DNA of 64,000 nt from Metabacillus kandeliae (GCF_021166585.1 NZ_JAJOZE010000008.1:86836-150835); one strand, 5' to 3'. Shown: positions 41,846 to 56,202, numbered from the stretch's first letter. Notes: generated by a model not told the origin, from the sequence alone. Made by a program: numbers and translations.

Positions 41846-42316
41846 TCAATAGTCCTTTTGGCGGTCGCGGAATGCGCGTTCCACTTCGCGTTTGGCTTCT
41901 TTCTTTTTCAAGTCCTCACGCTTATCATATTTCTTTTTCCCTTTTCCAAGGCCAATTAACACTTTTGCAAAGCCATTTTTCAAATAAATCTTCAGCGGGA
42001 CAAGCGCATAGCCTTCTTCCTTTGTCATCCCGATCAGCTGGCTGATTTGCTTTTTATGAAGCAGGAGCTTTCTGGACCGGAGCGGATCATGGTTGTACCG
42101 GTTTCCTTGCTCATAAGGGCTTATATGCATGTTGAGCAGGTAGACTTCTCCGTTTTCCACCCGTGCATAGGAATCCTTCAGGTTCAGTCTGGCATTGCGG
42201 ATGGATTTAATTTCTGTTCCCTGCAGGACAATCCCTGCTTCGTATGTTTCTTCTATAAAATAATCGTGGTTGGCTTTTTTATTTTGTGCCAGTACTTTCC
42301 CTTGTCCTTTAGGCAT
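41846..42316 (-). CDS. smpB: tmRNA-binding protein SmpB
   Basis: The ATG at 42316 has GGAGGAGGC 9 bases in front. The 156-residue protein has [40 protein letters not shown] HISPYEQGN, the oligonucleotide-binding barrel and the basic C-terminal tail [33 protein letters not shown] that enters the ribosome. It binds ssrA RNA and delivers it to stalled ribosomes. Its neighbours rnr (upstream) and ssrA (downstream) match B. subtilis order. Confidence 0.97.
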   Translation of the reverse strand: MPKGQGKVLAQNKKANHDYFIEETYEAGIVLQGTEIKSIRNARLNLKDSYARVENGEVYLLNMHISPYEQGNRYNHDPLRSRKLLLHKKQISQLIGMTKEEGYALVPLKIYLKNGFAKVLIGLGKGKKKYDKREDLKKKEAKREVERAFRDRQKDY

Positions 42317-42429
42317 TGACCCGGTGCCTCCTCCCAAAACATGCTTCTCTGTTTGCTTTTGCGATAGCTTCTATCATACCAAATTTCTTGGATCTTCTCA
42401 ACTGAGAACCGTTCGAATCCAATAAGAAA

Positions 42430-42454
42430 CAGGAAGCCAAAGAATGGCTTCCTG
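42430..42454 (-). terminator. Terminator of rnr
   Basis: A 10-bp stem CAGGAAGCCA (42430-42439) pairs with 42445-42454. On the minus strand it is followed by TTTCTTATT. Confidence 0.75.
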
Positions 42455-42461
42455 CAGAGAA

Positions 42462-44810
42462 TTAGCGTTTCTTCTTTTTCCGCTTCGCCTTCGGGCTGTT
42501 TTCAAACGATTTCTTTTTCTTTTTCCGCGGCCCTCTTGTGGTCCAGCCGTCTTCTGTTGTACCGCTTCTTTCCTTGCTGCGGCTGCTGCGTCCCCCGCTG
42601 CCGCCTTTGGAGTCTTTTCCGCCGCCTCTAATGACCTTTGGCGCCTCTTTAGGAGGTCTTCTTCTAGTGCCCTTCATGCCGACAATCTCAAAATCGATTG
42701 CGCGTTCATCTTTATCAACTTTGACAACCCTGATCGTGATTTCGTCTCCGATTCGGTAGACATTTCCTGTTCTCTCGCCGATCATCGCGTACGATTTTTC
42801 GTCATAGCGGTAATAGTCATCCGTCATGTAGCTGACGTGAACAAGGCCTTCAATCGTATTTGGAAGCTCTACAAACATCCCGAAGTTTGTGACAGAGCTG
42901 ATAATGCCATCATATTCTTCGCCGATTTTATCCATCATGTATTCGGATTTTTTCAGATCATCCGTTTCCCGCTCTGCTTCAACAGCACGGCGCTCCATGT
43001 TGGAAGATTGCTCCGCAATTTCCGGAAGCTTCTCCGCCCATTTTGCCTTTGTATCGTCATCCACTTTGCCTTGGATAAGATATGTGCGGATCAATCGGTG
43101 CACAATCAAATCCGGGTAGCGGCGGATTGGGGATGTAAAGTGCGTATAAAACTCTGTTGAAAGACCAAAGTGGCCTAAGCTCGCCGGATCATACTTCGCC
43201 TGTTTCATGGAGCGGAGCATAACAGTGGAAATAACCATTTCCTCCGGCTGGCCATGCACCTCTTCCAGAATTTTTTGGAGTGCCTGCGGATGAATACTGT
43301 TGGCACTGCCTTTAACCGCATAGCCGAAGTTTGTGATAAATTCCAGGAATCGCTGCAGTTTTCCTTCATCTGGGTCTTCATGAATCCGATAAATAAACGG
43401 CACGTTCATCCAGTGGAAATGCTCTGCTACCGTTTCGTTTGCAAGCAGCATAAATTCTTCAATCAATTTTTCGGCTACAGACCGTTCTCGAATCGCCACA
43501 TCGTATGGCTTGCCTTCATCGTCCACTAGCACTTTAGCTTCCTTGAAGTCAAAGTCAATGGCTCCGCGGTTGAACCTTTTTGTGCGGAGCACCTGTGCCA
43601 GCTCCTCCATCAGCTCAAACATAGGAACAAGCGGCTCATAGCGTTCTTTCAAGCTTTGGTCCTTTTCCACAAGGATGCTGTTCACATCGGAATACGTCAT
43701 TCTCTCCGTTGTTTTAATCACACTTTGGAAAATTTCATGGTTAACGACTTCTCCATCGCTGTCAACTTCCATTTCACATGAAAGAGTCAGACGGTCAACC
43801 TTTGGATTCAGGGAGCAGATGCCGTTTGATAATCTGTGAGGAATCATCGGAATAACGCGGTCGACTAAATAAACACTTGTCGCGCGGTCCAAAGCTTCTT
43901 TATCAATCGGAGAATTTTCAGTGACATAGTGGCTCACGTCTGCGATATGAACGCCAAGCTTGTAATTGCCGTTTTCAAGCTTCGTAACCGTTACCGCATC
44001 ATCGAGGTCCTTCGCGTCTGCGCCATCAATTGTCACGATAACTTGATCTCTGAGATCGCGTCTGTCTTTTATATCGCTTTCTGAAATGGTTTCCGGCACA
44101 TCATTCGCCTGGCGAAGAACGTCGCCCGGGAATTCCTGCGGCAGACCGTGCTTGTGAATAACGGAAATGATATCGACCCCAGGATCATTTTTATGTCCGA
44201 GAATGCGGATAACTTCCCCTTCAGCATTGCGGCGGCCTTCCGGATAGGTCGTAATTTTCACAACTACCTTATGCCCTTCAATAGCTCCGTTTGAAGCTTC
44301 ACGCGGAATAAAGACATCGCTTGCAATCTTTTTATCATCTGCAATCACAAAGCCGAAGTTCTTGCTTTCCGTATAAGTGCCGACAATCTCCTTGATGCTG
44401 TGTTCAAGAATCCGGATAATTGTGCCTTCTTTTCTCGCGCCCGAGCTGCTTGTGCTGACACGAACGAGCACAATATCGCCGTGCATCGCATTATTCAGCT
44501 CATTCGGCGGAATAAACACATCGTTCATTTCCCGATCCTCAGGAGCTACAAAGGCAAATCCTTTGGCATGTCCGGACACTTTGCCGCGAATGAGGTTCAT
44601 CTTTTCGGGAAGGCCATAGCGGTTGCTGCGCGTGCGGACGATATCCCCCTGCTCTTCCATTAAAACGAGCGCCTTCACGAGGCTTTTAAAATCCGCCGCA
44701 TCCGTTATGCCGAGCGATTCTTCGAGTTCCTGTATTGTAAGTGGTTTGTAAGCTTCTTCCTTCATAAAAGACAGAAGCTGGTCAACGTATTTCTGAATAT
44801 CTTGATCCAT
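42462..44810 (-). CDS. rnr: Ribonuclease R
   Basis: The 782-residue 3'-5' exoribonuclease has an N-terminal winged helix (about 1-65), two cold-shock domains, the RNB catalytic domain ([15 protein letters not shown] near 265-280, [29 protein letters not shown]), an S1 domain (about 625-705) and a very basic disordered tail ending KRKKKKR. It degrades structured RNA, including defective mRNAs released by trans-translation, which fits the smpB-ssrA neighbours. Confidence 0.97.
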   Translation of the reverse strand: MDQDIQKYVDQLLSFMKEEAYKPLTIQELEESLGITDAADFKSLVKALVLMEEQGDIVRTRSNRYGLPEKMNLIRGKVSGHAKGFAFVAPEDREMNDVFIPPNELNNAMHGDIVLVRVSTSSSGARKEGTIIRILEHSIKEIVGTYTESKNFGFVIADDKKIASDVFIPREASNGAIEGHKVVVKITTYPEGRRNAEGEVIRILGHKNDPGVDIISVIHKHGLPQEFPGDVLRQANDVPETISESDIKDRRDLRDQVIVTIDGADAKDLDDAVTVTKLENGNYKLGVHIADVSHYVTENSPIDKEALDRATSVYLVDRVIPMIPHRLSNGICSLNPKVDRLTLSCEMEVDSDGEVVNHEIFQSVIKTTERMTYSDVNSILVEKDQSLKERYEPLVPMFELMEELAQVLRTKRFNRGAIDFDFKEAKVLVDDEGKPYDVAIRERSVAEKLIEEFMLLANETVAEHFHWMNVPFIYRIHEDPDEGKLQRFLEFITNFGYAVKGSANSIHPQALQKILEEVHGQPEEMVISTVMLRSMKQAKYDPASLGHFGLSTEFYTHFTSPIRRYPDLIVHRLIRTYLIQGKVDDDTKAKWAEKLPEIAEQSSNMERRAVEAERETDDLKKSEYMMDKIGEEYDGIISSVTNFGMFVELPNTIEGLVHVSYMTDDYYRYDEKSYAMIGERTGNVYRIGDEITIRVVKVDKDERAIDFEIVGMKGTRRRPPKEAPKVIRGGGKDSKGGSGGRSSRSKERSGTTEDGWTTRGPRKKKKKSFENSPKAKRKKKKR

Positions 44811-44834
44811 TTGCGCCTTCCCTCCTTGGAGACT

Positions 44835-45584
44835 TTACTGCCAGTCGAGACGTTCCAAGAACTGATAGAAATCCTCATGAACCTTGTCGCGTTCTTTATC
44901 GAGCGTAATCACGTGTCCGGACTCTTCATACCATTTTATTTCTTTCACGTCTGTTTCGACTTCATTATAAATAATATTTGCACTATCTGTATTAATCATG
45001 TGATCATGGCGTGCCTGCACAACAAACGTTGGAGAATAGATATGATCGACATGCTCTCTCACATCCGCGATCAGCTCCTGCAAAGCAGCAAGCGTGTTCA
45101 TCGGTGTTTTCGCAAAGTCCTTCATTTCCTCTTCAATCTGTTCGTCGTCCTTGCCTTCAAATTTCTTATAATTGCGCGCATAATCGAGGACGCCCTGATA
45201 CATCACTTCCTCGCTTTTTATGTACATCGGAGCACACATGGTCACGATACCCTTAACAGGTACAGTGTAACCCAGTTTGAGCGAAAATACCCCTCCTAGG
45301 GACAATCCTCCAACTGCAATCTCTTCATAACCTAAGCTTTTCAGATGTTCATAGCCCTCCATGACATCCTTCCACCAATCCTCAGGTCCAGTATGAACCA
45401 GTTCATCCGGCGGAACGCCATGACCTTTATATTGAGGGGCATGGCACGTATAACCGCGCTCGTTTAAATAGCGTGCAAGCATCCGGACATCTGCCGTATT
45501 GCCCGTAAAGCCATGCAGCAGCAAAACCGCCCGCTTTCCCCCCTCAAATGTTAATGGTTTTGGTAAAACTCGTCTCATTCCCAT
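44835..45584 (-). CDS. est: Carboxylesterase (Est30/YvaK-like)
   Basis: The ATG at 45584 has GAAGGAG in front, giving 249 residues. This alpha/beta hydrolase has the oxyanion motif LLLHGFTGN, the nucleophile serine in GGLSLGG, the acid D in ARHDHMI and the H in ESGHVI. It is like the Geobacillus Est30 and B. subtilis YvaK carboxylesterases, which hydrolyse short-chain esters. It lies between secG and rnr, the usual Bacillus position. Confidence 0.93.
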   Translation of the reverse strand: MGMRRVLPKPLTFEGGKRAVLLLHGFTGNTADVRMLARYLNERGYTCHAPQYKGHGVPPDELVHTGPEDWWKDVMEGYEHLKSLGYEEIAVGGLSLGGVFSLKLGYTVPVKGIVTMCAPMYIKSEEVMYQGVLDYARNYKKFEGKDDEQIEEEMKDFAKTPMNTLAALQELIADVREHVDHIYSPTFVVQARHDHMINTDSANIIYNEVETDVKEIKWYEESGHVITLDKERDKVHEDFYQFLERLDWQ

Positions 45585-45689
45585 AGTTCTCCTTCTTTTC
45601 TGACTGATATGTCTAGTTTTCCTAAATTCCCGCACTTCTATTAAATCAAACGCTCGGGGAAAAGACAAAAAGCACGGCTGTCATGTATG

Positions 45690-45722
45690 AAAAAAGAAGC
45701 CTGTTCTGCAGGCTTCTTTTTT
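45690..45722. terminator. Terminator after secG
   Basis: A perfect 14-bp stem (45690-45703 with 45709-45722) is flanked by A and T runs, between secG and est. It overlaps the secG stop. Confidence 0.85.
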
Positions 45723-45963
45723 ATAGTCCGAAATATGAAATACCGATTGTCAAAACAAAGAAAATGACAGACAACACAACAGTTGTACGGCTGAGAACCA
45801 AATCAATGCCGCGCGCTTTTTGCTTGCCGAAAAGCTGCTCTGCTCCGCCTGAAATCGCACCGGAAAGACCTGCACTTTTGCTGGATTGCAGCAAAACCAC
45901 AATAATCAGCGCAACACAGTCGATCACAAGCAGGCTGATAAGGACGATATGCAATGCACTCAT
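45721..45963 (-). CDS. secG: Preprotein translocase subunit SecG
   Basis: The 80-residue protein has two helices (about 4-24 and 58-78) joined by [31 protein letters not shown], the SecG signature loop. It helps SecYEG translocation. GGAGG precedes the ATG. Own promoter upstream and terminator downstream. Confidence 0.96.
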   Translation of the reverse strand: MSALHIVLISLLVIDCVALIIVVLLQSSKSAGLSGAISGGAEQLFGKQKARGIDLVLSRTTVVLSVIFFVLTIGISYFGL

Positions 45964-46003
45964 CTGTAATTGACCTCCTGAAAGCCCGTTTTACAATAGT
46001 TTT

Positions 46004-46032
46004 AATGTACCATATATTTGAATGCTTGTCGA
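46004..46032 (-). promoter_or_regulatory. secG promoter
   Basis: On the minus strand, TCGACA (46032-46027), a 17-bp spacer and TACATT (46009-46004), about 40 bases before the gene. Confidence 0.5.
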
Positions 46033-46195
46033 TAGGGTGACTGCCGGTCATGGCAGCCGGAATTTTATTCACTTTTGAAGCCATTTCATGGTGTAAATAA
46101 TGCCGAAAGTATAAAAAATTCCCTCAAACGAGCAAAAATCACCCGTCAGCAGGCTCTTTATTCAAATTCTTCATCTTCTGAGCGGGCTAAAATGG

Positions 46196-46385
46196 GTTTT
46201 ATATGCGGCTTTTAGACTTTTATTTGCGGGTTGAGTCATTTTATATGCAGCTTTTTGAAATTTATTTGCAGGTTCAGAGATTTTATCTGCAGGTTTTTCA
46301 TGCTTCAAGCGAAACTGAACTTTTCGCATGCAGGTTAAGCTCTTTACGTGCGGCTTAACAGATTTATTTGCAGGTTCCTCCCCTC
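46196..46385. repeat. 21-bp-period degenerate tandem repeat
   Basis: Units of the form TTTATWTGCRGSTTNNNNNNN repeat with TGC at 46204, 46225, 46246, 46267 and 46288 (exactly 21 bp each), then after one decayed unit at 46329, 46349 and 46369. On the minus strand the period of seven codons gives PANK/AAYK peptide repeats. They lie in the 478-bp gap between secG and eno, which otherwise holds only the secG promoter and the eno terminator. Confidence 0.75.
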
Positions 46386-46402
46386 CCCTGTCCCTATGAA
46401 AA

Positions 46403-46432
46403 AAGAACACCCGGGAGGAGCCGGGTGTTCTT
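46403..46432 (-). terminator. Terminator of the glycolytic operon
   Basis: A perfect 12-bp stem AAGAACACCCGG (46403-46414) pairs with 46421-46432. On the minus strand it is followed by TTTTTT. Confidence 0.88.
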
Positions 46433-46441
46433 CATCTATTA

Positions 46442-47752
<1,311 letters not shown>

Positions 47753-47762
47753 TTAAAATAAA

Positions 47763-50085
<2,323 letters not shown>

Positions 50086-51270
50086 TTATTTATCATTTAG
50101 AGCGACTACGCCTGGAAGCTCTTTGCCTTCCATAAACTCAAGCGAAGCACCGCCGCCTGTTGAAATGTGGTCCATTTTATCTGCATAGCCGAATTTTTCA
50201 ACAGCTGCTGCGGAATCGCCGCCGCCAATGACTGTGTATGTATCTTCTGCAGCTGCCATCGCTTCTGCCACAGCCTTTGTACCATTCGCAAATGCATCCA
50301 GTTCGAACACGCCAAGAGGTCCGTTCCAGATAACAAGCTTGGACTTTTTAATCACTTCTTCGTAAACTTCACGGGATTTCGGGCCAGCGTCAAGGCCTTC
50401 CCAGTCTTCCGGAATGCTGTCAATGGCAACGATTTGCGTGTTGGCATCGTTTGAGAAGTCATCTGCTACAACGACATCAATTGGCATATAGAAGTTTACG
50501 CCGTTTTTCTTTGCTTTTTCCATGAAGGATTTCGCAAGCTCAACCTTGTCTTCCTCAAGCAAAGATTTTCCAACGTTGTGTCCAAGAGCTTTAATGAATG
50601 TATAAGCAAGGCCTCCGCCGATAATCAGGTTATCGACTTTATCGAGCAGGTGATCGATGACGCCAATTTTGTCTTTTACTTTCGCTCCGCCGATGATTGC
50701 TGTGAATGGACGTTCAGGTGTTGACAGCGCTTTTCCAAGAACCTCAAGTTCTTTTTCCATCAAAAAGCCTGCAACTGCCGGAATATGCTCGGCAATGCCA
50801 GCTGTTGAAGCATGTGCGCGGTGAGCAGCGCCGAAAGCGTCATTCACAAAAACATCTGCAAGTTCTGCAAATTGTTTTGCCAGCTCAGGGTCATTTTTTT
50901 CTTCGCCAGGATAAAAGCGGACATTTTCAAGAAGAATGACATCGCCTTCCTGCATGCTGCTGATCTCAGACTTTACGCTATCGCCATAAGCTTCATCCAG
51001 CTTCTTGACATCCTTGCCAAGAAGTTCCTGAAGACGCTTTGCCGGTGCGTTCAAGCGAAGTTCTTCCACAACCTGGCCTTTTGGACGGCCAAGGTGGCTT
51101 GCCAGAAGTACCTTTGCCCCTTGCTCGATCATGTACTGGATCGTTGGAAGAGCTGCACGGATGCGCGTATCATCTGTTATGCTGCCTTCGTTCATTGGAA
51201 CGTTGAAGTCAACGCGGCAAAATACGGTTTTGCCTTTCAGATCGACATCTTTTACCGATTTTTTGTTCAT
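50086..51270 (-). CDS. pgk: Phosphoglycerate kinase
   Basis: The 394-residue two-lobed kinase has [48 protein letters not shown] and the nucleotide-site sequences WNGPLGVFE and [13 protein letters not shown]. It makes ATP from 1,3-bisphosphoglycerate. It heads the lower-glycolysis block after gap, from which it is separated by a 162-bp leader with its own promoter and hairpin. Confidence 0.98.
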   Translation of the reverse strand: MNKKSVKDVDLKGKTVFCRVDFNVPMNEGSITDDTRIRAALPTIQYMIEQGAKVLLASHLGRPKGQVVEELRLNAPAKRLQELLGKDVKKLDEAYGDSVKSEISSMQEGDVILLENVRFYPGEEKNDPELAKQFAELADVFVNDAFGAAHRAHASTAGIAEHIPAVAGFLMEKELEVLGKALSTPERPFTAIIGGAKVKDKIGVIDHLLDKVDNLIIGGGLAYTFIKALGHNVGKSLLEEDKVELAKSFMEKAKKNGVNFYMPIDVVVADDFSNDANTQIVAIDSIPEDWEGLDAGPKSREVYEEVIKKSKLVIWNGPLGVFELDAFANGTKAVAEAMAAAEDTYTVIGGGDSAAAVEKFGYADKMDHISTGGGASLEFMEGKELPGVVALNDK

Positions 51271-51321
51271 TGTCCCTGAGTACCTCCTTGAATTGGTGTT
51301 CTCTTAAACAAAGAAAGCAAA

Positions 51322-51366
51322 GAAAAAAAGAGGAGGGGGAATGTTGTGGTCCCCTTCCCCTCTTTC
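51322..51366 (-). terminator. Hairpin plus T-run between gap and pgk
   Basis: On the minus strand, AAAGAGG...GGGGA pairs imperfectly with TCCCC...CCTCTTT, followed by seven T. It may end part of the gap transcripts, or form the 5' end of transcripts from the pgk promoter. Confidence 0.6.
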
Positions 51367-51372
51367 GCTTTC

Positions 51373-51401
51373 ATTATAGCGTTTATTTAACCAGAGTCCA
51401 A
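51373..51401 (-). promoter_or_regulatory. Internal SigA promoter for pgk-tpiA-gpmI-eno
   Basis: On the minus strand, TTGGAC (51401-51396), a 17-bp spacer and TATAAT (51378-51373). It gives the lower-glycolysis genes expression independent of CggR. Confidence 0.75.
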
Positions 51402-51432
51402 GCAAGACCCTGCTTGCATTTATTTCTTATTC

Positions 51433-52458
<1,026 letters not shown>

Positions 52459-52477
52459 TTAAGTGAGAAATTTATAT

Positions 52478-53506
52478 TTAGGGAGTTGAATCCCTTAATA
52501 ACTCTTTTGCGGCACCTTCATCTGTTACAAGAACCGTATCCAAGGCCTGCTTCATATAAGCTTTGATTGCTTTCGCCTTTGAAGCTCCTCCGGCTACTGC
52601 AATCACGTGGGGCGTTGAACCGAGATCCTCCAGCTGAATGCCGACTGTCTGAACTTTGTGAATGACTTCGCCGTCCTGGTTAAAGTAATAGCCGAACGAT
52701 TCGGCGACTGCCGCGTTTCTTCGGATCTTTTCGAGATCCTCAGGCGTAGTGCGCCGTCTTTCTGCCATTGTGAGCGCGTCACCGATGCCATGAACCACCA
52801 TGCCGGCGGATTTGATCAGGGTGAGAAGCTCTTTAATGGACGGCTCGCGCAGAATGGAATGATAGACTTCTGTGCTGACTTGGTCAGGTACATGAAGAAG
52901 GCGGTAGTTTCCCATTGCCTTCTCTGCCATTTTGGCGCAGATGGTGTTCGCCTGGTTTTCCACGTTTTCTCCAAGTCCGCCCCTTGCGGGAACAAACAGG
53001 AGATCCGGGTTTTTATAATCCGGCGTCATCATTTCTGCCACAGCAGCCAATGTCGTTCCTCCAGTCACAGCGACGATAGTATTTCCTGAAAGGCGCTCTT
53101 TTATACACGCCGAACAGGCTCTTCCCATTTCTTTTTTCACAAGGGGTGACTGGTCGCTGTCTCCCGAAACAATAATGACCCGCTTCAGGTTCAGCCTTTC
53201 TCTTAATGTAATTTCCATCTGGCTTAAACCTAAAACATCTTTCATCATTTCTTCAAGCAACTGTAATAAGGAAGCCCCATCATCTGTCAAAAGCATTCCT
53301 GATGGGAAAACATCAATGAGATCCTGATCCTTCAAAAATTGAACCTCTGCTCTGAGCACTCTTTCGCTTGTTCCAAGACTCAGTGCAAGAGCTCTCCGGC
53401 CGATTGGCTGCATCAGCCGTATGTATTGCAGGATCTGGTAGCGCTTCTGCATCACAGCCAAAAGATCAGGAAGCAATTTTCTCTGGACTTCTATTAATTC
53501 TCTCAT
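52478..53506 (-). CDS. cggR: Central glycolytic genes regulator CggR
   Basis: The ATG at 53506 (AAAGGA in front) gives 342 residues. It has an N-terminal winged HTH of the SorC/DeoR type (IGRRALALSLGTSERVLRAEVQFLKDQ) and a C-terminal sugar-binding domain (VAVTGGTTLAAVAEMM, FVPARGGLGENVENQAN). It represses the cggR-gap operon, and fructose-1,6-bisphosphate relieves it. The CggR operator at 53537-53572 lies right upstream. Confidence 0.96.
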   Translation of the reverse strand: MRELIEVQRKLLPDLLAVMQKRYQILQYIRLMQPIGRRALALSLGTSERVLRAEVQFLKDQDLIDVFPSGMLLTDDGASLLQLLEEMMKDVLGLSQMEITLRERLNLKRVIIVSGDSDQSPLVKKEMGRACSACIKERLSGNTIVAVTGGTTLAAVAEMMTPDYKNPDLLFVPARGGLGENVENQANTICAKMAEKAMGNYRLLHVPDQVSTEVYHSILREPSIKELLTLIKSAGMVVHGIGDALTMAERRRTTPEDLEKIRRNAAVAESFGYYFNQDGEVIHKVQTVGIQLEDLGSTPHVIAVAGGASKAKAIKAYMKQALDTVLVTDEGAAKELLRDSTP

Positions 53507-53536
53507 TTTGATTTTCCTTTCAAAACAAGTTACCGG

Positions 53537-53572
53537 GACTAAAAACGTCCCTGTGTGACATATTGTGTCCCG
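53537..53572 (-). promoter_or_regulatory. CggR operator
   Basis: On the minus strand the two direct half-sites are CGGGAC-N6-TGTC, N4, AGGGAC-N6-AGTC, closely matching the known Bacillus CggR operator CGGGAC-N6-TGTC repeated. It is 30 bases before the cggR start. Confidence 0.85.
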
Positions 53573-53637
53573 CATAAGCCAAAAAAAAATCACCCTTGCT
53601 ACATTTATATTCTAACAGGGTGTTTTTTGTTATTCAA

Positions 53638-53880
53638 TCATTCTTTCTCGTGTAACCGTTTACTTATAAAATCTTTTTCAAACGCGCCATAACCAGCCTC
53701 TTTTCCATCAATAAAAAGCACAGGAATCATCAGCTGATACCGGGAAAGCAGCTCATCGTCACTATAAATATCTACAATAGTTAACTCAAATGGAGATTCT
53801 TTCAAAAGATCTTCCAAAAGCCTCTCTGCATCCTCGCAAAGATGGCAGCCTTTTTTAGAATATAAGGTTATTTTTTTCAA
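53638..53880 (-). CDS. Glutaredoxin-family thioredoxin-fold protein
   Basis: The 80-residue product starts ITLYSKKGCHLCEDAERLL, with a CxxC redox motif (CHLC, residues 12-15), and has the cis-proline in LMIPVLFIDGKEAG. It belongs to the short glutaredoxin-like (DUF836-type) proteins. It overlaps the rpoN stop by 4 bp, so it is translated with it. A weak CACCCT/AGGGTG hairpin with T-runs follows at 53592-53623. Substrate unknown. Confidence 0.85.
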   Translation of the reverse strand: MKKITLYSKKGCHLCEDAERLLEDLLKESPFELTIVDIYSDDELLSRYQLMIPVLFIDGKEAGYGAFEKDFISKRLHEKE

Positions 53881-55208
53881 GCCCCGCTGCTCCCATCATA
53901 TCGTTTTCGCAGTGCTGAAGAAGGAATACTCAGCTGCTCCCGGTATTTGGCAACAGTCCGCCTTGAAATCGCAATCTGTTCCTTTTCCTTTAAAAGCTCT
54001 GCCATTTTCTGGTCTGATAAAGGCGCCTGTTTATCCTCCCGCTTCACAAGTTCAGCAAGACGCATTTTAATAGAAGAGGAGGATTGATCTCCTTCCTGTT
54101 CCACTCCCTGTGAGAAAAAGGAGCGGATTTCACACAAGCCTGTAGGCAGCTGAACATATTTATCCTTGACCGCTCTGCTGACAGTTGACTCATGAATGCC
54201 GCATGCATCGGCAATATCTCTTAACGTCATAGGCCTCAGGAGCTCTGGCCGCCCTGTAAGAAAAAACTCTGCCTGCTGCTCAATAATAGCCGCCATTACC
54301 CGGATCATGGTGGATTTTCTTTGAGAAAGAGCTTTTTGCAGCCAGCGGTACTGCTTCCATTTGCCTTTTAGAAAATGGCCTGCTTCAGAATGCTCCCGTT
54401 CCAATAAAAATTGGCTGTATTCCATGCTTAAGCCAAGCTCGGGATGTGTCCCATTATTGTAGCTGATAACGAATTCCCCATCCTTCTTCTCCAAAAGCAG
54501 ATCAGGCACAAGGTACGGCTCCCGCTCCTTCCGGAAGGCAAGCCCTGGGCGGGGATTCAGCTTTCTGATAAAATCATGCATTTCCTGCAATTCTGTCAGT
54601 GGAATCCCGGCAGACTTTGAGAGCTGCTTCCATGATTTTTCCGCAAATAAAAGAAAATACTTTTCTATGACTTCCTCGAGTTTCATCTTCCTTTCCGGCA
54701 GACGGCGAAGCTGGAGGAGAAGGCATTCCTGAAGGCTGCCCGCTGCGATACCTGCCGGCTCAAGCGACTGCAGCAAATGAAGCGATCGCTTAACCTCTTC
54801 CAAATCTGCCCCTGTCCTTACAGCCAGCTCCTCAGCCGTCTCTTCTAAGTAACCGTTTTCATTTAAACTGTCTATTAAAGACTCAGTCAGTTTTTTCTCC
54901 GCTCCGCTGAGAGAATGCGACAGCAGCTGCAGCCGTAAATATTCAGCAAGCCCCGGCTTTTCTGAGCCAATATTTTCGATGCCGTCACTTGTACTCTTGT
55001 TTTTTGGCTTATGCCCTTTATGGTACAATTCAATTGGAGCATCCTGTTCCTTAATTTCAATGAGGGGATTTTCAAGTGAAAGCTCCTGCAGATACTGGGC
55101 AAGCTCAAGTGATGAATACTGAAGAAGTGAAATGGCCTGCATCATTTGCTGCGTCATGTTCAGCCTCAGTGACTGCTCCTGAAATAAACCCGCTTTCATT
55201 TCCATCAC
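53877..55208 (-). CDS. sigL: RNA polymerase sigma-54 factor (SigL/RpoN)
   Basis: The 443-residue sigma-54 has a glutamine-rich region I (LFQEQSLRLNMTQQMMQAISLLQYSSLEL), the core-binding region, an HTH (MTLRDIADACGIHESTVSRAVKDKYVQLPTG) and the RpoN box ISRRTVAKYREQL near the end. It directs transcription from -24/-12 promoters with bEBP activators. The start is GTG 55208 or ATG 55205, both behind GGGGGG. yvfG upstream and cggR downstream match the Bacillus neighbourhood. Confidence 0.96.
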   Translation of the reverse strand: MMEMKAGLFQEQSLRLNMTQQMMQAISLLQYSSLELAQYLQELSLENPLIEIKEQDAPIELYHKGHKPKNKSTSDGIENIGSEKPGLAEYLRLQLLSHSLSGAEKKLTESLIDSLNENGYLEETAEELAVRTGADLEEVKRSLHLLQSLEPAGIAAGSLQECLLLQLRRLPERKMKLEEVIEKYFLLFAEKSWKQLSKSAGIPLTELQEMHDFIRKLNPRPGLAFRKEREPYLVPDLLLEKKDGEFVISYNNGTHPELGLSMEYSQFLLEREHSEAGHFLKGKWKQYRWLQKALSQRKSTMIRVMAAIIEQQAEFFLTGRPELLRPMTLRDIADACGIHESTVSRAVKDKYVQLPTGLCEIRSFFSQGVEQEGDQSSSSIKMRLAELVKREDKQAPLSDQKMAELLKEKEQIAISRRTVAKYREQLSIPSSALRKRYDGSSGA

Positions 55209-55282
55209 GTTTCCCCCCTTTGCATTTATTTTACATCAACCCCGCTATCCCGTATATGGATAGATGAGGAAGGAGTCCATTT

Positions 55283-55498
55283 ATGAGCGAATTATTTTCC
55301 GTGCCTTATTTTGAAAGCAATTTAAAGCAGCACATTGACATGAACAAGGACAAAAGCAGCCGCACCGATGCTATGAACAGCTATTACAGGTCCGTCGTCT
55401 CCACCCTTGTACAGGACCAGCTGACGAAAAATGCAGAAGTGCTTAAACGAATTCAAAATCTTGATGAAGCATACAACAAAGTAAAAGTACAAGGCTGA
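55283..55498 (+). CDS. yvfG: YvfG family protein
   Basis: The 71-residue helical protein starts MSELFSVPYFESNLKQHI and has DAMNSYYRSVVSTLVQDQL and LKRIQNLDEAYNKVK, nearly the same as B. subtilis YvfG, also next to sigL. Function unknown. AAGGAG precedes the ATG. Confidence 0.92.
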   Translation: MSELFSVPYFESNLKQHIDMNKDKSSRTDAMNSYYRSVVSTLVQDQLTKNAEVLKRIQNLDEAYNKVKVQG

Positions 55499-55518
55499 AG
55501 CAAGGAAAAAATTACCCC

Positions 55519-55547
55519 TTTACTTTCAATTGGAATGGTAATAAACT
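55519..55547 (+). promoter_or_regulatory. Candidate promoter for an intergenic small RNA
   Basis: TTTACT (55519-55524), a 17-bp spacer and TAAACT (55542-55547). Both hexamers are imperfect matches. No coding region follows on this strand before 57074. Confidence 0.4.
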
Positions 55548-55553
55548 AAGGAC

Positions 55554-55673
55554 AAGTTGAGCGGCCAAGAGCCGCAACACACTCGTCATTCCAGTCCAGT
55601 GGCGGCTCACTGGACGTACATAACTTAATCTAATAACGTATGATGCACCCGCTGTTTTTTGCAGCGGGTTTTT
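55554..55673 (+). ncRNA. Candidate small RNA after yvfG
   Basis: In the 217-bp gap three stems occur in series: GCGGC-CAAGA-GCCGC (55561-55575), the perfect 8-bp GTCCAGTG-GCGGCT-CACTGGAC (55594-55615), and ACCCGCTG-TTTTTTG-CAGCGGGT (55647-55669) followed by TTTT, which is an intrinsic terminator. A promoter-like sequence lies 7 bases before. No gene on this strand is there for the terminator to serve except yvfG, 149 bp away. The alternative is that this is just a long 3' UTR of yvfG. Confidence 0.45.
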
Positions 55674-55690
55674 AGTTTTTATCACAAAAA

Positions 55691-55716
55691 AAGAACCCAT
55701 TATTTTCAGGGTTCTT
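55691..55716 (-). terminator. Terminator of the DUF4395 gene
   Basis: AAGAACCC (55691-55698) pairs with GGGTTCTT (55709-55716). On the minus strand it is followed by TTTTT. Confidence 0.8.
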
Positions 55717-56135
55717 CATACACGGTTTGATTTTCTTCTATATTGATACTGCTGCCACTGAAACCGGATAAAGCAGCCGACGCAGAAGCCCAGAATGGCA
55801 ATAAAGGCTGCCAGAAAAACAAGGGTAGTGAAGACATAAGCGAGAATCATCCAGTGCATTGCATAGCCGATCAGCCCAATAGCCAAGCAGACAACAGCGA
55901 TCATCTGATTGAATTGCTGCTGATCAAAATCTTCTTGGGTATACGCTGAAGGAGGCTTCAGCAAAAACGTTTTAGCTGCCTTCATGACTGGATTGAAGTG
56001 GAAAATAAGCCCCATTAGGCCGGCGATCAGCGGAAGAAGCAGAATCCAGCTCCATCCGGTCACCCACACTGCAAGGACAGACAGCACGATAAACCATTGG
56101 TTTGTCAAAACAAGAGGTTTAGGAACAGTTTTCAT
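55716..56135 (-). CDS. DUF4395 membrane protein
   Basis: The 139-residue product has four helices. An N-terminal VLTNQWFIVLSVLAVW and the C-terminal GFCVGCFIRFQWQQYQYR, with a CxxC at the end of the last helix, are DUF4395 marks. In other bacteria DUF4395 proteins sit beside redox proteins such as thioredoxins. Function unknown. Single gene with its own terminator. Confidence 0.85.
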   Translation of the reverse strand: MKTVPKPLVLTNQWFIVLSVLAVWVTGWSWILLLPLIAGLMGLIFHFNPVMKAAKTFLLKPPSAYTQEDFDQQQFNQMIAVVCLAIGLIGYAMHWMILAYVFTTLVFLAAFIAILGFCVGCFIRFQWQQYQYRRKSNRV

Positions 56136-56202
56136 TATATCCCACCTATCCTATTGGATTATAAGAATTTTAACCATTATAGCATGATTTGTGAATATAA
56201 AA

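Noticed and set aside
42444..43160. 238-codon frame opposite rnr
   Set aside because: Antisense to conserved RNase R; cysteine- and phenylalanine-rich translation typical of shadows.
46196..46385. CRISPR array
   Set aside because: The units are 21 bp end to end with no spacers and no cas genes nearby.
46171..46410. 79-codon minus-strand gene with PANK/AAYK repeats
   Set aside because: It consists almost wholly of the 21-bp repeat, with no ribosome site; listed as repeat instead, though a coding origin is possible.
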